Shown here piece by piece: positions 24,308 to 33,257 of a DNA stretch of 64,000 nt. Each line of letters opens with the position of its first letter. Position 1 is the first letter of the stretch. Made by a program: the position numbers and the translations under genes. The notes below the pieces were generated by a model, which was not told the origin of the DNA, searched no databases, and saw only the letters and a program-made list of their open reading frames with translations. This DNA is from Streptomyces canus (lineage in GTDB: Bacteria; Actinomycetota; Actinomycetes; Streptomycetales; Streptomycetaceae): positions 18,196 to 82,195 of the forward strand of contig NZ_KQ948666.1 in assembly GCF_001514145.1 (NCBI RefSeq), written 5' to 3'.

Positions 24308-25486
24308 TCACCCCTCCTCGCCGGCGACGGCGTCCGGGCGCGCATAGGTGCGGCCCTTCCAGGCCGCGCCGCGCCCCCTGTAGTGCTGCACCGCCGAGTC
24401 GACCGTCATCAGGAGATAGAGGAACGCGGTGAACGGCAGCAGGGGTGCGAGCCACAGCGGCTGCCGGTAGTAGCGGAGCATCGGGATGTACGTCCCCGTC
24501 ATGACCAGCCACGCGAGAGCACCGGGCACCACCGTCGCCGTACTCCCCGCGGCCAGACCCGTGAGGACGGCGACGGGCGGCACCAGATAGACCAGCGCGA
24601 GCCCGGCCGCCGTTCCGAGCAGCACCAGGGGGTTGTGGCGGAGCTGCGCGTAGGCGCTGCGCGACACCATCCGCCACAGGTCGTGCAGCCGGGGATAGGG
24701 GCGCACGCTGTCCACCCGCTCGGCGAGGCCCAGCCAGATGTGGCCGCCCCCGCCCTTGACGGCCCGCGCGAGGGCCACGTCGTCGATGACGGCCTGCCGG
24801 ATGGCGTCCGGGATCCGCGCCCGCTCGGCGGTCTCGGCGCGGAGCAGGACGCAGCCGCCCGCCGCGGCCGCCGTCCGGGACCCCTTCCTGCCGATCCGGC
24901 GGAACGGATACAGCTGCGCGAAGAAATAGACGAACGCCGGCACCACGAGCCGCTCCCACAGGCTCTCCACCCGCAGCCGGGCCATCTGCGAGACGACGTC
25001 GAAGCCTCCGGCGTGCGCGGCGGCCACCAGCCGCCGCAGGCTGTCCGGCTCATGGGCGATGTCGGCGTCCGTCAGCAGCAGGTACTCGGGGTCACGCGCG
25101 CGTGCCAGGCCGATACCGTGGCGCACCGCCCAGAGCTTGCCCGTCCATCCCGCCGGCGGCTCGCCCGGCGAGGACACGGTCAACGGCAGCCCGCCCCGCA
25201 GGCGCGCCAGCTCGCGGGCCAGCTCCCCGGTGCCGTCCGTGCTGCCGTCGTCGACGAGGAAGACCTCCGCCCGGCCCGGATAGTCCTGGGCCAGGAGAGA
25301 AGGAAGGCTCGCGGGCAGCACCTCGGCCTCGTCGCGAGCCGGCACCACCACACCCACCGAGGGCCAGGCCCGCGGATCCCGCTGCGGCGGGAGTCTCACA
25401 TCCGTGCGCCAGAAGAAGCCCTGGCAGAGCAGCAGCCACAGCCAGGCGGCGAGGGATACGGCGGCGGTCCACGCGATGGCGCTCAC
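24308..25486 (-). CDS. hpnB: HpnB-like (hopene-associated) glycosyltransferase
   Basis: A 392-residue GT2 glycosyltransferase. One N-terminal membrane helix precedes the catalytic domain, with VGVVVPARDEAEVLPASLPSLLAQ, LVDDGSTDGTGEL, LLLTDADIAHEP (DxD metal site) and VIDDVALARAVK. At least two to three membrane helices sit at the C-terminus (about 300-365). The overall plan and C-terminal ending resemble HpnB of hopanoid loci, whose exact acceptor is unsettled. Other hopanoid genes are not next to it here. The GTG at 25486 is the natural start. It is divergent from the racemase-like gene, 57 bases apart. Confidence 0.8.
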   Translation of the reverse strand: MSAIAWTAAVSLAAWLWLLLCQGFFWRTDVRLPPQRDPRAWPSVGVVVPARDEAEVLPASLPSLLAQDYPGRAEVFLVDDGSTDGTGELARELARLRGGLPLTVSSPGEPPAGWTGKLWAVRHGIGLARARDPEYLLLTDADIAHEPDSLRRLVAAAHAGGFDVVSQMARLRVESLWERLVVPAFVYFFAQLYPFRRIGRKGSRTAAAAGGCVLLRAETAERARIPDAIRQAVIDDVALARAVKGGGGHIWLGLAERVDSVRPYPRLHDLWRMVSRSAYAQLRHNPLVLLGTAAGLALVYLVPPVAVLTGLAAGSTATVVPGALAWLVMTGTYIPMLRYYRQPLWLAPLLPFTAFLYLLMTVDSAVQHYRGRGAAWKGRTYARPDAVAGEEG

Positions 25487-25543
25487 GCGCGCAGTCTGCC
25501 CCACAGGCCCGGCGCTCAAGGGCACATCGTCTATCGTGGCCGG

Positions 25544-26332
25544 GTGAAGATCGCGCTCCTGGACTCCGGAATCGGCCTGCTGGCGGCCACCGCCGCGGTA
25601 CGGCGACTGCGCCCCGACGCCGATCTCGTGCTCTCCCTCGACCCCGACGGCATGCCGTGGGGCCCCCGGACGCCGGACGACATCATCGGGCGCGCTCTGA
25701 ACCTCGCCGAGGCCGCCGCCGCCCATGGTCCCGAGGCCCTGATCATCGGCTGCAACACCGCCACCGTGCACGCCCTGACCGCCCTGCGCGCCCGCCTCGA
25801 ACCGGATCTGCCGGTCATCGGCACGGTCCCCGCGATCAAGCCCGCGGCGTCCGGCGGCGGCCCCTTCGCCATCTGGGCGACGCCCGCCACCACCGGCAGC
25901 CCCTACCAGCGCGGTCTCCTCGACGAGTTCGCCGACGGGGTGCCGGCCACCGAGGTGCCCTGCCACGGCCTCGCCGAGGCGGTGGAGCACGCCGACGAGG
26001 CCGCCATCGACGCAGCCGTCGCCGCGGCCGCCGCCCTGACCCCCGAGGACGTGACGACCGTCGTCCTGGGCTGCACCCACTACGAACTGGTCGCCGAGCG
26101 CATCCGCGCCGCCGTACAGCGTCCCGGCCGTCCGCCACTCGTCCTGCACGGCTCTGCCGGAGCCGTCGCCGCCCAGGCGCTGCGCCGGATCGGCGCGCAG
26201 CCCGCGCCCGGGGCCGCGGCCACCGGAACCCTCACGGTGCTGCTGAGCGGACGCGAGGGAAGCGCCCTGCCCACGCCCGCCCTGGCCTACGCGGAAGGCC
26301 GGCTCCTGCGCACGGCCACACCCGCCCGCTGA
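25544..26332 (+). CDS. Glutamate/aspartate racemase-family protein, divergent MurI-like
   Basis: A 262-residue protein with the Asp/Glu racemase fold. The two catalytic-type cysteines are present: C70 in IIGCNTATV and C177 in VVLGCTHYELV. D7 and S8 of LLDSGIGLL match the DSGVGGL motif of MurI but with a changed glycine pattern. The usual DTARFPYG loop is replaced by DPDGMPWG (about 33-40). It may still racemise glutamate, but a different amino-acid substrate is possible. Streptomyces carry a standard murI elsewhere, so this is probably a paralogue. The GTG at 25544 is weakly supported by GGCCGG upstream. Confidence 0.75.
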   Translation: MKIALLDSGIGLLAATAAVRRLRPDADLVLSLDPDGMPWGPRTPDDIIGRALNLAEAAAAHGPEALIIGCNTATVHALTALRARLEPDLPVIGTVPAIKPAASGGGPFAIWATPATTGSPYQRGLLDEFADGVPATEVPCHGLAEAVEHADEAAIDAAVAAAAALTPEDVTTVVLGCTHYELVAERIRAAVQRPGRPPLVLHGSAGAVAAQALRRIGAQPAPGAAATGTLTVLLSGREGSALPTPALAYAEGRLLRTATPAR

Positions 26333-26421
26333 CCGCTGCGGGCGGCCAGAGAGCCCCATCCGGAGCAGTCACTCTCCGCGACGAGGTACCCGCAGGGCGA
26401 AACCTGAGTAACCTCGTAGGC

Positions 26422-26970
26422 ATGAGGGACCACCCCCACGGCGAGCAGACCTCGCACCACACCGACGTCTGGACCGGTCGCGCCTCCAACCGGGTCCAGT
26501 GGCTGCTGGCGCTCGGCGGCGCCGCGATCGTGGCGCTCGGCGTCGAGCTCGCCGTCGACTCGGCGTGGACCTCGGGCGTCGCCCCGCTGGTCATGTCCGT
26601 GGTCGGCTGCATCGCGGCCGGGCTGCTGGTCCTCTTCCTCACGCTCGGCTTCGTCCATGTCGCCCTCAAGGTCGACATGGAGTGCCTGGAGGTGCGCTGC
26701 GGCCACATCGGCGTGCCGCGCCGGCGGATCCCGCTGGCGCACGTCGCCGGTGCCGAGTTCGCCCCCCACGTCAACCCGCGCCAGTGGGGCGGCTGGGGGT
26801 ACCGGTGGCGCCCCGAGAAGGGCACCGCGGTGGTCGTACGCCGTGGTGAGGGCGTGGTCCTCCGACTGTGGGACGGGCATACGTTCACGATCACCGTGGA
26901 CGACGCGGAGTCCGCGGTACGCGTCATCCGCGACCGGCTGCGTCCCGGCGCCACGGCTCCGCGAGGCTGA
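26422..26970 (+). CDS. Conserved two-helix membrane protein of unknown function
   Basis: A 182-residue protein. A hydrophilic start with histidines (residues 1-20) is followed by two membrane helices (about 28-50 and 55-82). A C-terminal soluble beta domain reads MECLEVRCGHIGVPRRRIPLAHV and GGWGYRWRPEKGTAVVVRRGEGV, which looks PH-like as in bacterial membrane PH (bPH) proteins. No function can be assigned. The ATG at 26422 is preceded by GTAGG. It converges with the O-antigen-ligase-like gene, 15 bases between stops. Confidence 0.7.
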   Translation: MRDHPHGEQTSHHTDVWTGRASNRVQWLLALGGAAIVALGVELAVDSAWTSGVAPLVMSVVGCIAAGLLVLFLTLGFVHVALKVDMECLEVRCGHIGVPRRRIPLAHVAGAEFAPHVNPRQWGGWGYRWRPEKGTAVVVRRGEGVVLRLWDGHTFTITVDDAESAVRVIRDRLRPGATAPRG

Positions 26971-26985
26971 GACCGGGCCGATCGG

Positions 26986-28014
26986 TCACTTCGGGGCCGG
27001 TTCCTCGGTGAGCGGGTGGGCCGTCGCCAGACCCGCCAGGAGCCCTGCGCCCACCGACACCATCGTGAAGCTCAGCGCGTTGCCGACCGCGGCGATGGCC
27101 GCCAGCGCCGTCAGGGCCGCGCCCGCGGTGAGGACGACCGGCGTGGGGCGGGGAGAGCGCCACAGCGCGTACAGCAGCCAGCAGAAGGCCGCCGCCAGCA
27201 GAAGTGCCCCGACGAGCCCCTGCTCGGCGGCCATCTGAAGCGGTGCCGAGTGAGGTTTCCCGTCGGGCAGCAGTGACTGGGCCGCCGTCGTGCTGAGCTC
27301 ACCGAAGCGGCCCGGTCCCACCCCGAGGGCGGTGTCCTGGCGGGCCAGGCCCAGGGCGTCGTGCCACAGGCCGATGCGGTGCGGGGTGAGCCGGCCGCGC
27401 AGCGACTCGGCGAGTCCGTCCGGTACCGCGTCACCGGCCACCGCCCAGGTCAGACCGGTCACCGCGGTCGCGGCGAGGGTGAGACCCGCGATGCCAGGAC
27501 CGCGGTGGGGCATCTGGCCCGCCGCGAGGGAGCACAGCAGCACCGCCGCACAGGTGACCAGCCCGGATGTCGACCCCAGGGCGGCCGAGGCCGCCGCGAT
27601 GCCCACGGCCAGCAGGCGCAGGAGGAGCCGCAGGGCGGGCGATCCGGTGGTCCAGGCGGCGCAGCAGGCGGCGCCGGTGGCGAGCGTCAGCAGGGCGGCC
27701 GTGGCGCCGGCGTGACCGAGCGGTGCGACGATCTCGGTGCCCGGCGTGAGGTGGGGGAGTCCCACCGCCAGGCCCAGTCCGGTCAGCGCGGCGGCGCAGG
27801 GGGCGGCGACCGGCAGCAGCGCCCCCGAGATCCGGCCGGCGGCATACCCCGCGGCCACGGCCAGCAAGGCGAGCAGGACGCCCTCCGGACGGCCGTCGTG
27901 TGCGGCGGCGGTGATCAGCGACCAGGTGGCACTGGCTCCGAGCACCAGCACGCCCACCACGTCGGAAACGTTTCGTCTGTCGCCGTCCTCCGTCGAACCG
28001 GCCACAGACGTCAT
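26986..28014 (-). CDS. O-antigen ligase/polymerase-like polytopic membrane protein
   Basis: A 342-residue protein of about ten membrane helices. A loop near residues 215-265 (RIGLWHDALGLARQDTALGVGPGRFGEL, then HSAPLQMAAEQGLVGALLL) has the pattern of the Wzy_C / O-antigen ligase family: G-GxF, a histidine before a Gln/Glu-rich helix and AExGLVG. It may attach or polymerise a lipid-linked glycan at the outer face of the membrane. I chose ATG 28014 because the upstream open frame has no family features. No glycan gene cluster is adjacent. Confidence 0.7.
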   Translation of the reverse strand: MTSVAGSTEDGDRRNVSDVVGVLVLGASATWSLITAAAHDGRPEGVLLALLAVAAGYAAGRISGALLPVAAPCAAALTGLGLAVGLPHLTPGTEIVAPLGHAGATAALLTLATGAACCAAWTTGSPALRLLLRLLAVGIAAASAALGSTSGLVTCAAVLLCSLAAGQMPHRGPGIAGLTLAATAVTGLTWAVAGDAVPDGLAESLRGRLTPHRIGLWHDALGLARQDTALGVGPGRFGELSTTAAQSLLPDGKPHSAPLQMAAEQGLVGALLLAAAFCWLLYALWRSPRPTPVVLTAGAALTALAAIAAVGNALSFTMVSVGAGLLAGLATAHPLTEEPAPK

Positions 28015-28253
28015 CCCCGTGGAACCCACCCAGCCCCCCGAAACCCCGGTCCCCCGACCTGTGGTCCTCGCCGTCCGCCCGCAATCGGCCCGTACGACAG
28101 GGACTCCGGCACACCGTAACGGCTGATGGGTGATTTGTGGACGAGTTGCGCGGGGTTGCCCGGCCACGTCGCGGTGCAGTCACCCGGCGACGGCCACGGT
28201 CGCCAGGCGGACCGCGCTGTCGACGCCAAGGTCAACGGCCGTACACTCCCGGA

Positions 28254-29858
28254 GTGACCGTCACCGCAACTTCCGTGGACGAGTCGGACCAGCTGGAACC
28301 GAAGTCCGCGCCCGCCTCCCGCTGGGCCGCCCGGCTCCGCCGTCTCGTCCCGGCCGCCGCCGCGGCGCTCTCCGGAGTGCTGCTGTACGTCAGTTTCCCG
28401 CCACGCACCCTGTGGTGGCTGGCCCTGCCCGCCTTCGCCGTCTTCGGCTGGGTGCTGCGCGGCCGGGGCTGGAAGGCGGCCTTCGGTCTCGGCTATCTCT
28501 TCGGCCTTGGCTTCCTGCTGCCGCTGCTGGTGTGGACCGGTGTGGAGGTCGGCCCTGTGCCCTGGATCGCGCTTGTCGCGGTCGAGGCGGTCTTCGTCGC
28601 GCTGGTCGGCGTCGGCGTCGCCGCGGTGTCGAAGCTGCCGGGCTCGCCGGTGTGGGCGGCGGCGGTGTGGATCGCCGGGGAAGCGGCACGCGCGCGTGCG
28701 CCGTTCAACGGCTTTCCCTGGGGCAAGATCGCGTTCGGACAGGCGGACGGCGTCTTCCTGCCGCTCGCCGCGGTGGGCGGCACGCCCGTCCTGGGCTTCG
28801 CCGTCGTCCTGTGCGGGTTCGGCCTGTACGAGATCGTTCGGCTGGTCGTGGAGCGGCGGGGGAGCGGTGCCGTACGACGTCCGGCAGCGGCCGTGGCCCT
28901 GCTGAGCGTGGCCGTACCGGTGGTCGGGGCGCTCGCGGCCCGGACGCTGGTGAGCGACAAGGCGGAGGACGGCACCGTGACCGTCGCGGCCATTCAGGGC
29001 AACGTGCCGCGCGCGGGGCTGGAGTTCAACGCCCAGCGGCGGGCCGTGCTCGACTACCACGCGCGCGAGACCGAGCGGCTGGCCGCCGAGGTGAAGGCCG
29101 GCAAGATCGCGAAGCCCGACATCGTGCTGTGGCCGGAGAACTCCTCCGACGTCGACCCCTTCACCGACGCGGACGCGGCCGTGGTCATCGAGCAGGCGGC
29201 CAAGGCCATCGACGCGCCGATCTCCGTCGGCGGCGTCGTCGAACGGGACGGCAAGCTCTACAACGAGCAGATCCTGTGGGACCCGGTCAAGGGCCCCACC
29301 GACACCTACGACAAGCGGCAGATCCAGCCGTTCGGCGAGTACCTCCCGCTGCGCTCCCTTGTCGGCGCGATCAACAAGAACTGGACCACCATGGTCCACC
29401 AGGACTTCAGCCGGGGCACCAAGCCGGGCGTGTTCCAGATGGCCAACGCCAAGGTCGGTCTGGTCACCTGCTACGAGGCCGCGTTCGACTGGGCCGTGCG
29501 CTCCGAGGTCACCGACGGCGCGCAGCTGATCTCCGTGCCGAGCAACAACGCGACCTTCGACCGCAGCGAGATGACCTACCAGCAGCTCGCCATGTCCCGG
29601 GTGCGTGCCGTGGAGCACAGCCGGACCGTCACCGTGCCGGTGACCAGCGGTGTCAGCGCGATCATCATGCCGGACGGGAAGATCACGCAGAGGACCGGGA
29701 TGTTCGTGGCCGACTCGCTGGTGCAGAAGGTGCCGCTGCGGTCGACGCAGACCCCGGCGACCCGGCTGGGCATCCTTCCCGAAATGGCGCTGGTGCTGGT
29801 CGCCGCGGGCGGGCTCGGCTGGGCGATCGGCGCCGGAGTGCGAGGCCGTCGCGGTTAG
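28254..29858 (+). CDS. lnt: Apolipoprotein N-acyltransferase
   Basis: A 534-residue membrane enzyme that N-acylates the N-terminal cysteine of lipoproteins. About six to seven membrane helices occupy residues 32-235, followed by an extracytoplasmic nitrilase-like domain (about 242-505) and a last helix. The catalytic triad is visible: E295 in VLWPENSS, K354 in TYDKRQIQPFGEY and C406 in LVTCYEAAFDW. I chose GTG 28254 because the homologous proteins begin at TVTATSVDE. The NUDIX gene starts 11 bases after it. Actinobacteria often carry more than one Lnt. Confidence 0.92.
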   Translation: MTVTATSVDESDQLEPKSAPASRWAARLRRLVPAAAAALSGVLLYVSFPPRTLWWLALPAFAVFGWVLRGRGWKAAFGLGYLFGLGFLLPLLVWTGVEVGPVPWIALVAVEAVFVALVGVGVAAVSKLPGSPVWAAAVWIAGEAARARAPFNGFPWGKIAFGQADGVFLPLAAVGGTPVLGFAVVLCGFGLYEIVRLVVERRGSGAVRRPAAAVALLSVAVPVVGALAARTLVSDKAEDGTVTVAAIQGNVPRAGLEFNAQRRAVLDYHARETERLAAEVKAGKIAKPDIVLWPENSSDVDPFTDADAAVVIEQAAKAIDAPISVGGVVERDGKLYNEQILWDPVKGPTDTYDKRQIQPFGEYLPLRSLVGAINKNWTTMVHQDFSRGTKPGVFQMANAKVGLVTCYEAAFDWAVRSEVTDGAQLISVPSNNATFDRSEMTYQQLAMSRVRAVEHSRTVTVPVTSGVSAIIMPDGKITQRTGMFVADSLVQKVPLRSTQTPATRLGILPEMALVLVAAGGLGWAIGAGVRGRRG

Positions 29859-29868
29859 GGTCGGAGAC

Positions 29869-30348
29869 ATGGCTACTCCTGACTTCATCCGCACCCTGCG
29901 CCGGTCCATAGGTCATGACCTGCTCTGGCTCCCCGGCGTCAGCGCCGTCGTCCTCGACGACGACGGCAGAGTGCTGCTCCACCGCCGCTCGGACACCGGC
30001 AAGTGGTCGCTGATCGGTGGCATCCCGGAACCGGGGGAGCAGCCCGCGGCCTGCGCCGTGCGGGAGGTCGAGGAGGAGACAGGAGTGCACTGCGTCGTCG
30101 AGCGGGTGATCGTCGTCCAGGCGCTCAAGCCCGTGACGTACGACAACGGCGACATCTGCCAGTACATGGACATCTCGTTCCGCTGCCGGGCCGTCGGCGG
30201 CGAGGCGCGGGTCAACGACGACGAGTCGCTGGAGGTGGGGTGGTTCGCGGTGGACGCCCTCCCGGAACTCAACGAGTTCGGGCTGCAGCGGATCAAACAG
30301 GCACTGACCGACGCACCCACATGGTTCGACGCTACGAGTTCGGCGTGA
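29869..30348 (+). CDS. NUDIX hydrolase
   Basis: A 159-residue hydrolase of nucleoside-diphosphate-linked compounds. The full Nudix box is seen as GGIPEPGEQPAACAVREVEEET (residues about 47-68), with the REVEEE metal ligands. FDISFRCRAVGGEARVNDDESLEVGWF-type features downstream are common in Streptomyces ADP-ribose or 8-oxo-dGTP-type Nudix proteins, but the substrate is not known. CGGAG lies five bases before the ATG at 29869. It follows lnt closely in the same direction. Confidence 0.9.
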   Translation: MATPDFIRTLRRSIGHDLLWLPGVSAVVLDDDGRVLLHRRSDTGKWSLIGGIPEPGEQPAACAVREVEEETGVHCVVERVIVVQALKPVTYDNGDICQYMDISFRCRAVGGEARVNDDESLEVGWFAVDALPELNEFGLQRIKQALTDAPTWFDATSSA

Positions 30349-30361
30349 AGTGTGGGGTGTG

Positions 30362-30373
30362 ACCACATGTGGT
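30362..30373. promoter_or_regulatory. CACATGTG palindrome upstream of the hydroxybutyrate dehydrogenase gene
   Basis: ACCACATGTGGT is a perfect 12-base palindrome 29 bases before the ATG at 30403. TACGAT at 30391-30396 could be the -10 hexamer, which would give a nearly leaderless mRNA and place the palindrome near -35. The same CACATGTG core occurs twice before the MHS transporter gene. Confidence 0.55.
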
Positions 30374-30402
30374 GAGGGTCGGGCGCTCCCTACGATCGGA
30401 GC

Positions 30403-31203
30403 ATGACCGCTAGCAGCGCCCTCCCGGGCTCCCACGCCCCCACGCTCGACCTCGGCGGCCGCACCGCCCTCGTCACCGGCGCGGCCGGCGGCATCGGCCG
30501 CGCCTGTGCGCTGCGGCTCGCGGCGGCCGGGGCCAAGGTGAGAGCGGTCGACCGGGACGCGGCAGGTCTGGAGGCGCTCGCCGAGCGGTCCGCGGGACTG
30601 GCGGGCACCGTCGAACCGCTGGTCCTCGACCTCACCGACCTGGACGCCGCCGAGCACGCCGCCGCGGGCACCGACGTCCTCGTCAACAACGCCGGCCTCC
30701 AACTGGTGCGCCCCATCGAGGAGTTCCCGCCCGAGGTGTTCCACACGGTGCTCACCGTGATGCTGGAGGCGCCGTTCCGCCTGATCCGCGGCGCCCTGCC
30801 GCACATGTACGGGCAGGGGTGGGGGCGGATCGTCAACGTGTCCTCGGTCCACGGCCTGCGCGCCTCGGCCTACAAGGCGGCCTATGTGGCCGCCAAACAC
30901 GGTCTGGAGGGTCTGTCCAAGACGGCCGCCCTCGAAGGCGCCCCCCACGGAGTCACCTCGAACTGTGTGAACCCCGCCTATGTGCGTACACCGCTGGTCG
31001 AGCGGCAGATCACCGACCAGGCCCTCGCGCACGGCATCCCCGAGGAGCGGGTGGTGTCCGAGGTGCTGCTCCAGGACAGTGCGCTCAAGCGGCTCATCGA
31101 GCCGGAGGAGGTCGCGGAGGCCGTGGCGTACCTGTGCGGCCCGCAGGCGTCCTTCGTCACCGGAACGTCGCTCGTCCTCGACGGCGGCTGGACCGCGCAC
31201 TGA
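30403..31203 (+). CDS. 3-hydroxybutyrate dehydrogenase (SDR family)
   Basis: A 266-residue classical short-chain dehydrogenase. TGAAGGIGRACALRLAAAG is the NAD-binding loop, VNNAGLQ follows near 95, and the catalytic set is S in NVSSVHGLRASAYKAAYVAAK with Y and K in YVAAK (YxxxK). The region around QLVRPIEEFP and the late LLQDSALKRLIEPEEVAE segment match D-3-hydroxybutyrate dehydrogenases, which interconvert acetoacetate and 3-hydroxybutyrate. It precedes a GAF/PucR regulator by 64 bases. A CACATGTG palindrome sits just upstream, shared with the MHS transporter promoter. Confidence 0.85.
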   Translation: MTASSALPGSHAPTLDLGGRTALVTGAAGGIGRACALRLAAAGAKVRAVDRDAAGLEALAERSAGLAGTVEPLVLDLTDLDAAEHAAAGTDVLVNNAGLQLVRPIEEFPPEVFHTVLTVMLEAPFRLIRGALPHMYGQGWGRIVNVSSVHGLRASAYKAAYVAAKHGLEGLSKTAALEGAPHGVTSNCVNPAYVRTPLVERQITDQALAHGIPEERVVSEVLLQDSALKRLIEPEEVAEAVAYLCGPQASFVTGTSLVLDGGWTAH

Positions 31204-31267
31204 CCGGCATCCGGCCGCACGCCGCCCCGCCCGGAGTTTTCCACAGGCCTGACGGGGTGAGCGTGCG

Positions 31268-33205
31268 ATGAGCAATCCTGTGGGCATGTCCAGCGATCAT
31301 CTGCAGTCCGCCGAGCTCCCCGCCGGCAGTGCCGAGGCACCCTTCCTCGAACTGCTCGCCAGGGGCGCGTCCGCCGACGCCTACGAGCAGCCGGTGCTGA
31401 TCGCCCGCGCCGAGGGAAGGCCGGCCGAGCGGATCGCCGCGCTCGAAGCGGCCAAGGCGGTCGATCTGCGGGTGCGCTCCGAGCTGGAGGGCCGACGCCG
31501 GCGGGAGGCCGAGCTGTCGGCCCTGTTCGAGACCGCCCACGACCTGGCCGGGCTCAGAGACCTGGACGCCGTGCTGCGGGCCATCGTGCAGCGCGCCCGG
31601 TCCCTGCTCGGCACGGACGTGGCCTACCTCAGCTTGAACGACCCGGCGCGCGGCGACACCTACATGCGGGTCACCGAGGGCTCGGTCGCCGCCCGCTTCC
31701 AGCAGCTGCGGCTCGGGATGGGCGAGGGGCTCGGCGGACTGGTCGCCCAGACCGCCCGTCCCTATGTCACCGACGACTACTTCAAGGACGACCGCTTCCA
31801 GCACACCCTCACCATCGACGCGGGTGTACGGGACGAGGGCCTGGTCGCCATCCTCGGCGTGCCGCTGACGCTGGGGCACCACGTCATCGGGGTGCTGTTC
31901 GCGGCGGACCGGCGTGCCCGGGTCTTCGAGCGTGAACAGATCGCGCTCCTCGGCTCGTTCGCCGCGCTGGCCGCGGCCGCCATCGACACCGCGAACCTGC
32001 TCACCGAGACCCGCTCGGCCCTCACCGAACTGGAGCGGGCCAACGAGATCATCCGGGATCACAGCGGCGTCATCGAGCGCGCCTCCGACGTCCACGACCG
32101 GCTCGCCGAACTGGTGCTGCGTGGGGGTGGGGTGCACGACGTGGCCGCGGCCGTCTCCGAAATCCTCGACGGCACGGTCGAGTTCTCCGAGGTCGCCCCC
32201 ACCGAGGCGCTGGAGGCTTCCCGGGCGGAGGGCCACGCCGTACGGCACAAGGACGACTGGATCGCCGCGGTCGCCGCCGGCGGAGAGCTTCTGGGCGCCC
32301 TCGTGCTGCGCGGCCACCCCGGACTCGACCCCGTCGACCAGCGCACCCTGGAGCGCGCCGCGATGGTCACCTCGCTGCTCCTGCTGGCCAGGCGGTCCGC
32401 CGCCGAGGCCGAACAGCGGGTGCGCGGCGAACTCCTGGACGACCTGCTCGACGCGCGCGACCGCGACCCCCGTCTGCTGCGCGAACGAGCCGCCCGGCTG
32501 GACGCCGACCTCGACGCCACCCACATCGTGCTGGCCGCCCGTCTCGACGGCGCCGCGGCCGACGCCGACCAGGAGGCGGCCGCCCGCAGACGCCTGTGGT
32601 CCGCGGCCTCCCACCTCGCCGCCACCCGGCACGGCCTGGCCGCCGCCCGCGACGGCGGTACCGTCCTGCTACTGCCCCTCACCATCGGGGACACGGCCAC
32701 CGAACTGGCCCGCCGCACCGCCGGACACCTCGGAACAGCCGTCCACGAGGCGGTGACCGTGGGTGCCTCGGCACCGGTGAGCGATCTCGCCGTCCACCTG
32801 GACGCCGTGGCCGCAGCCTACGAGGAGGGCCGCCGCTGTCTCGACGCGCTGCGCCTCCTGGGCCGCTCGGGGGACGGTGCCGCCGCCGAGGACTTCGGAT
32901 TCCTCGGACTGCTTCTCGCCGGTGACCGGGACATCGCGGGCTTCGTCGACCGGACCATCGGTCAGGTCGTCGCGTACGACGACCGGCGGGGCACCGATCT
33001 CCTGCGCACCCTGGACGCCTACTTCGCGTGCGGGATGAGCCCGGCCCGCACCAAGGACGAGCTGCACGTCCATGTGAACACCGTCGCCCAGCGCCTGGAG
33101 CGCGTGGGCCGTCTGCTCGGTGAGGACTGGCAGAGCCCCGCCCGCGCGTTGGAGATCCAACTCGCGCTGAGGCTGCACCGGTTGTCGGCGCCGACGCGGC
33201 ACTGA
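31268..33205 (+). CDS. GAF-domain PucR-type transcriptional regulator
   Basis: A 645-residue regulator. A GAF domain covers about residues 90-240 (LRAIVQRARSLLGTDVAYLSLND, then GVPLTLGHHVIGVLFAADRR) and probably senses a small ligand. Residues about 370-560 are a helical/GGDEF-like middle region as found in CdaR/PucR proteins. The C-terminus, about 580-640, is the PucR helix-turn-helix (KDELHVHVNTVAQRLERVGRLLG). Lying directly after the hydroxybutyrate dehydrogenase gene and opposite an MHS transporter, it likely controls both. GTG/ATG choices near the start are uncertain; ATG 31268 is used, and ATG 31286 is also possible. Confidence 0.85.
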   Translation: MSNPVGMSSDHLQSAELPAGSAEAPFLELLARGASADAYEQPVLIARAEGRPAERIAALEAAKAVDLRVRSELEGRRRREAELSALFETAHDLAGLRDLDAVLRAIVQRARSLLGTDVAYLSLNDPARGDTYMRVTEGSVAARFQQLRLGMGEGLGGLVAQTARPYVTDDYFKDDRFQHTLTIDAGVRDEGLVAILGVPLTLGHHVIGVLFAADRRARVFEREQIALLGSFAALAAAAIDTANLLTETRSALTELERANEIIRDHSGVIERASDVHDRLAELVLRGGGVHDVAAAVSEILDGTVEFSEVAPTEALEASRAEGHAVRHKDDWIAAVAAGGELLGALVLRGHPGLDPVDQRTLERAAMVTSLLLLARRSAAEAEQRVRGELLDDLLDARDRDPRLLRERAARLDADLDATHIVLAARLDGAAADADQEAAARRRLWSAASHLAATRHGLAAARDGGTVLLLPLTIGDTATELARRTAGHLGTAVHEAVTVGASAPVSDLAVHLDAVAAAYEEGRRCLDALRLLGRSGDGAAAEDFGFLGLLLAGDRDIAGFVDRTIGQVVAYDDRRGTDLLRTLDAYFACGMSPARTKDELHVHVNTVAQRLERVGRLLGEDWQSPARALEIQLALRLHRLSAPTRH

Positions 33206-33232
33206 CCCCCGCACGCACGCCGCGTACGGGGG
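33206..33232. terminator. Hairpin between the regulator and the convergent transporter
   Basis: CCCCCG at 33206-33211 pairs with CGGGGG at 33227-33232 around a 15-base loop, right after the PucR-type gene stop (33205) and before the stop of the convergent MHS gene (33258). It is a modest six-base-pair stem without a T-run. Confidence 0.4.
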
Positions 33233-33257
33233 CCGGTGGGTCGGGCACCGCCAGGAT

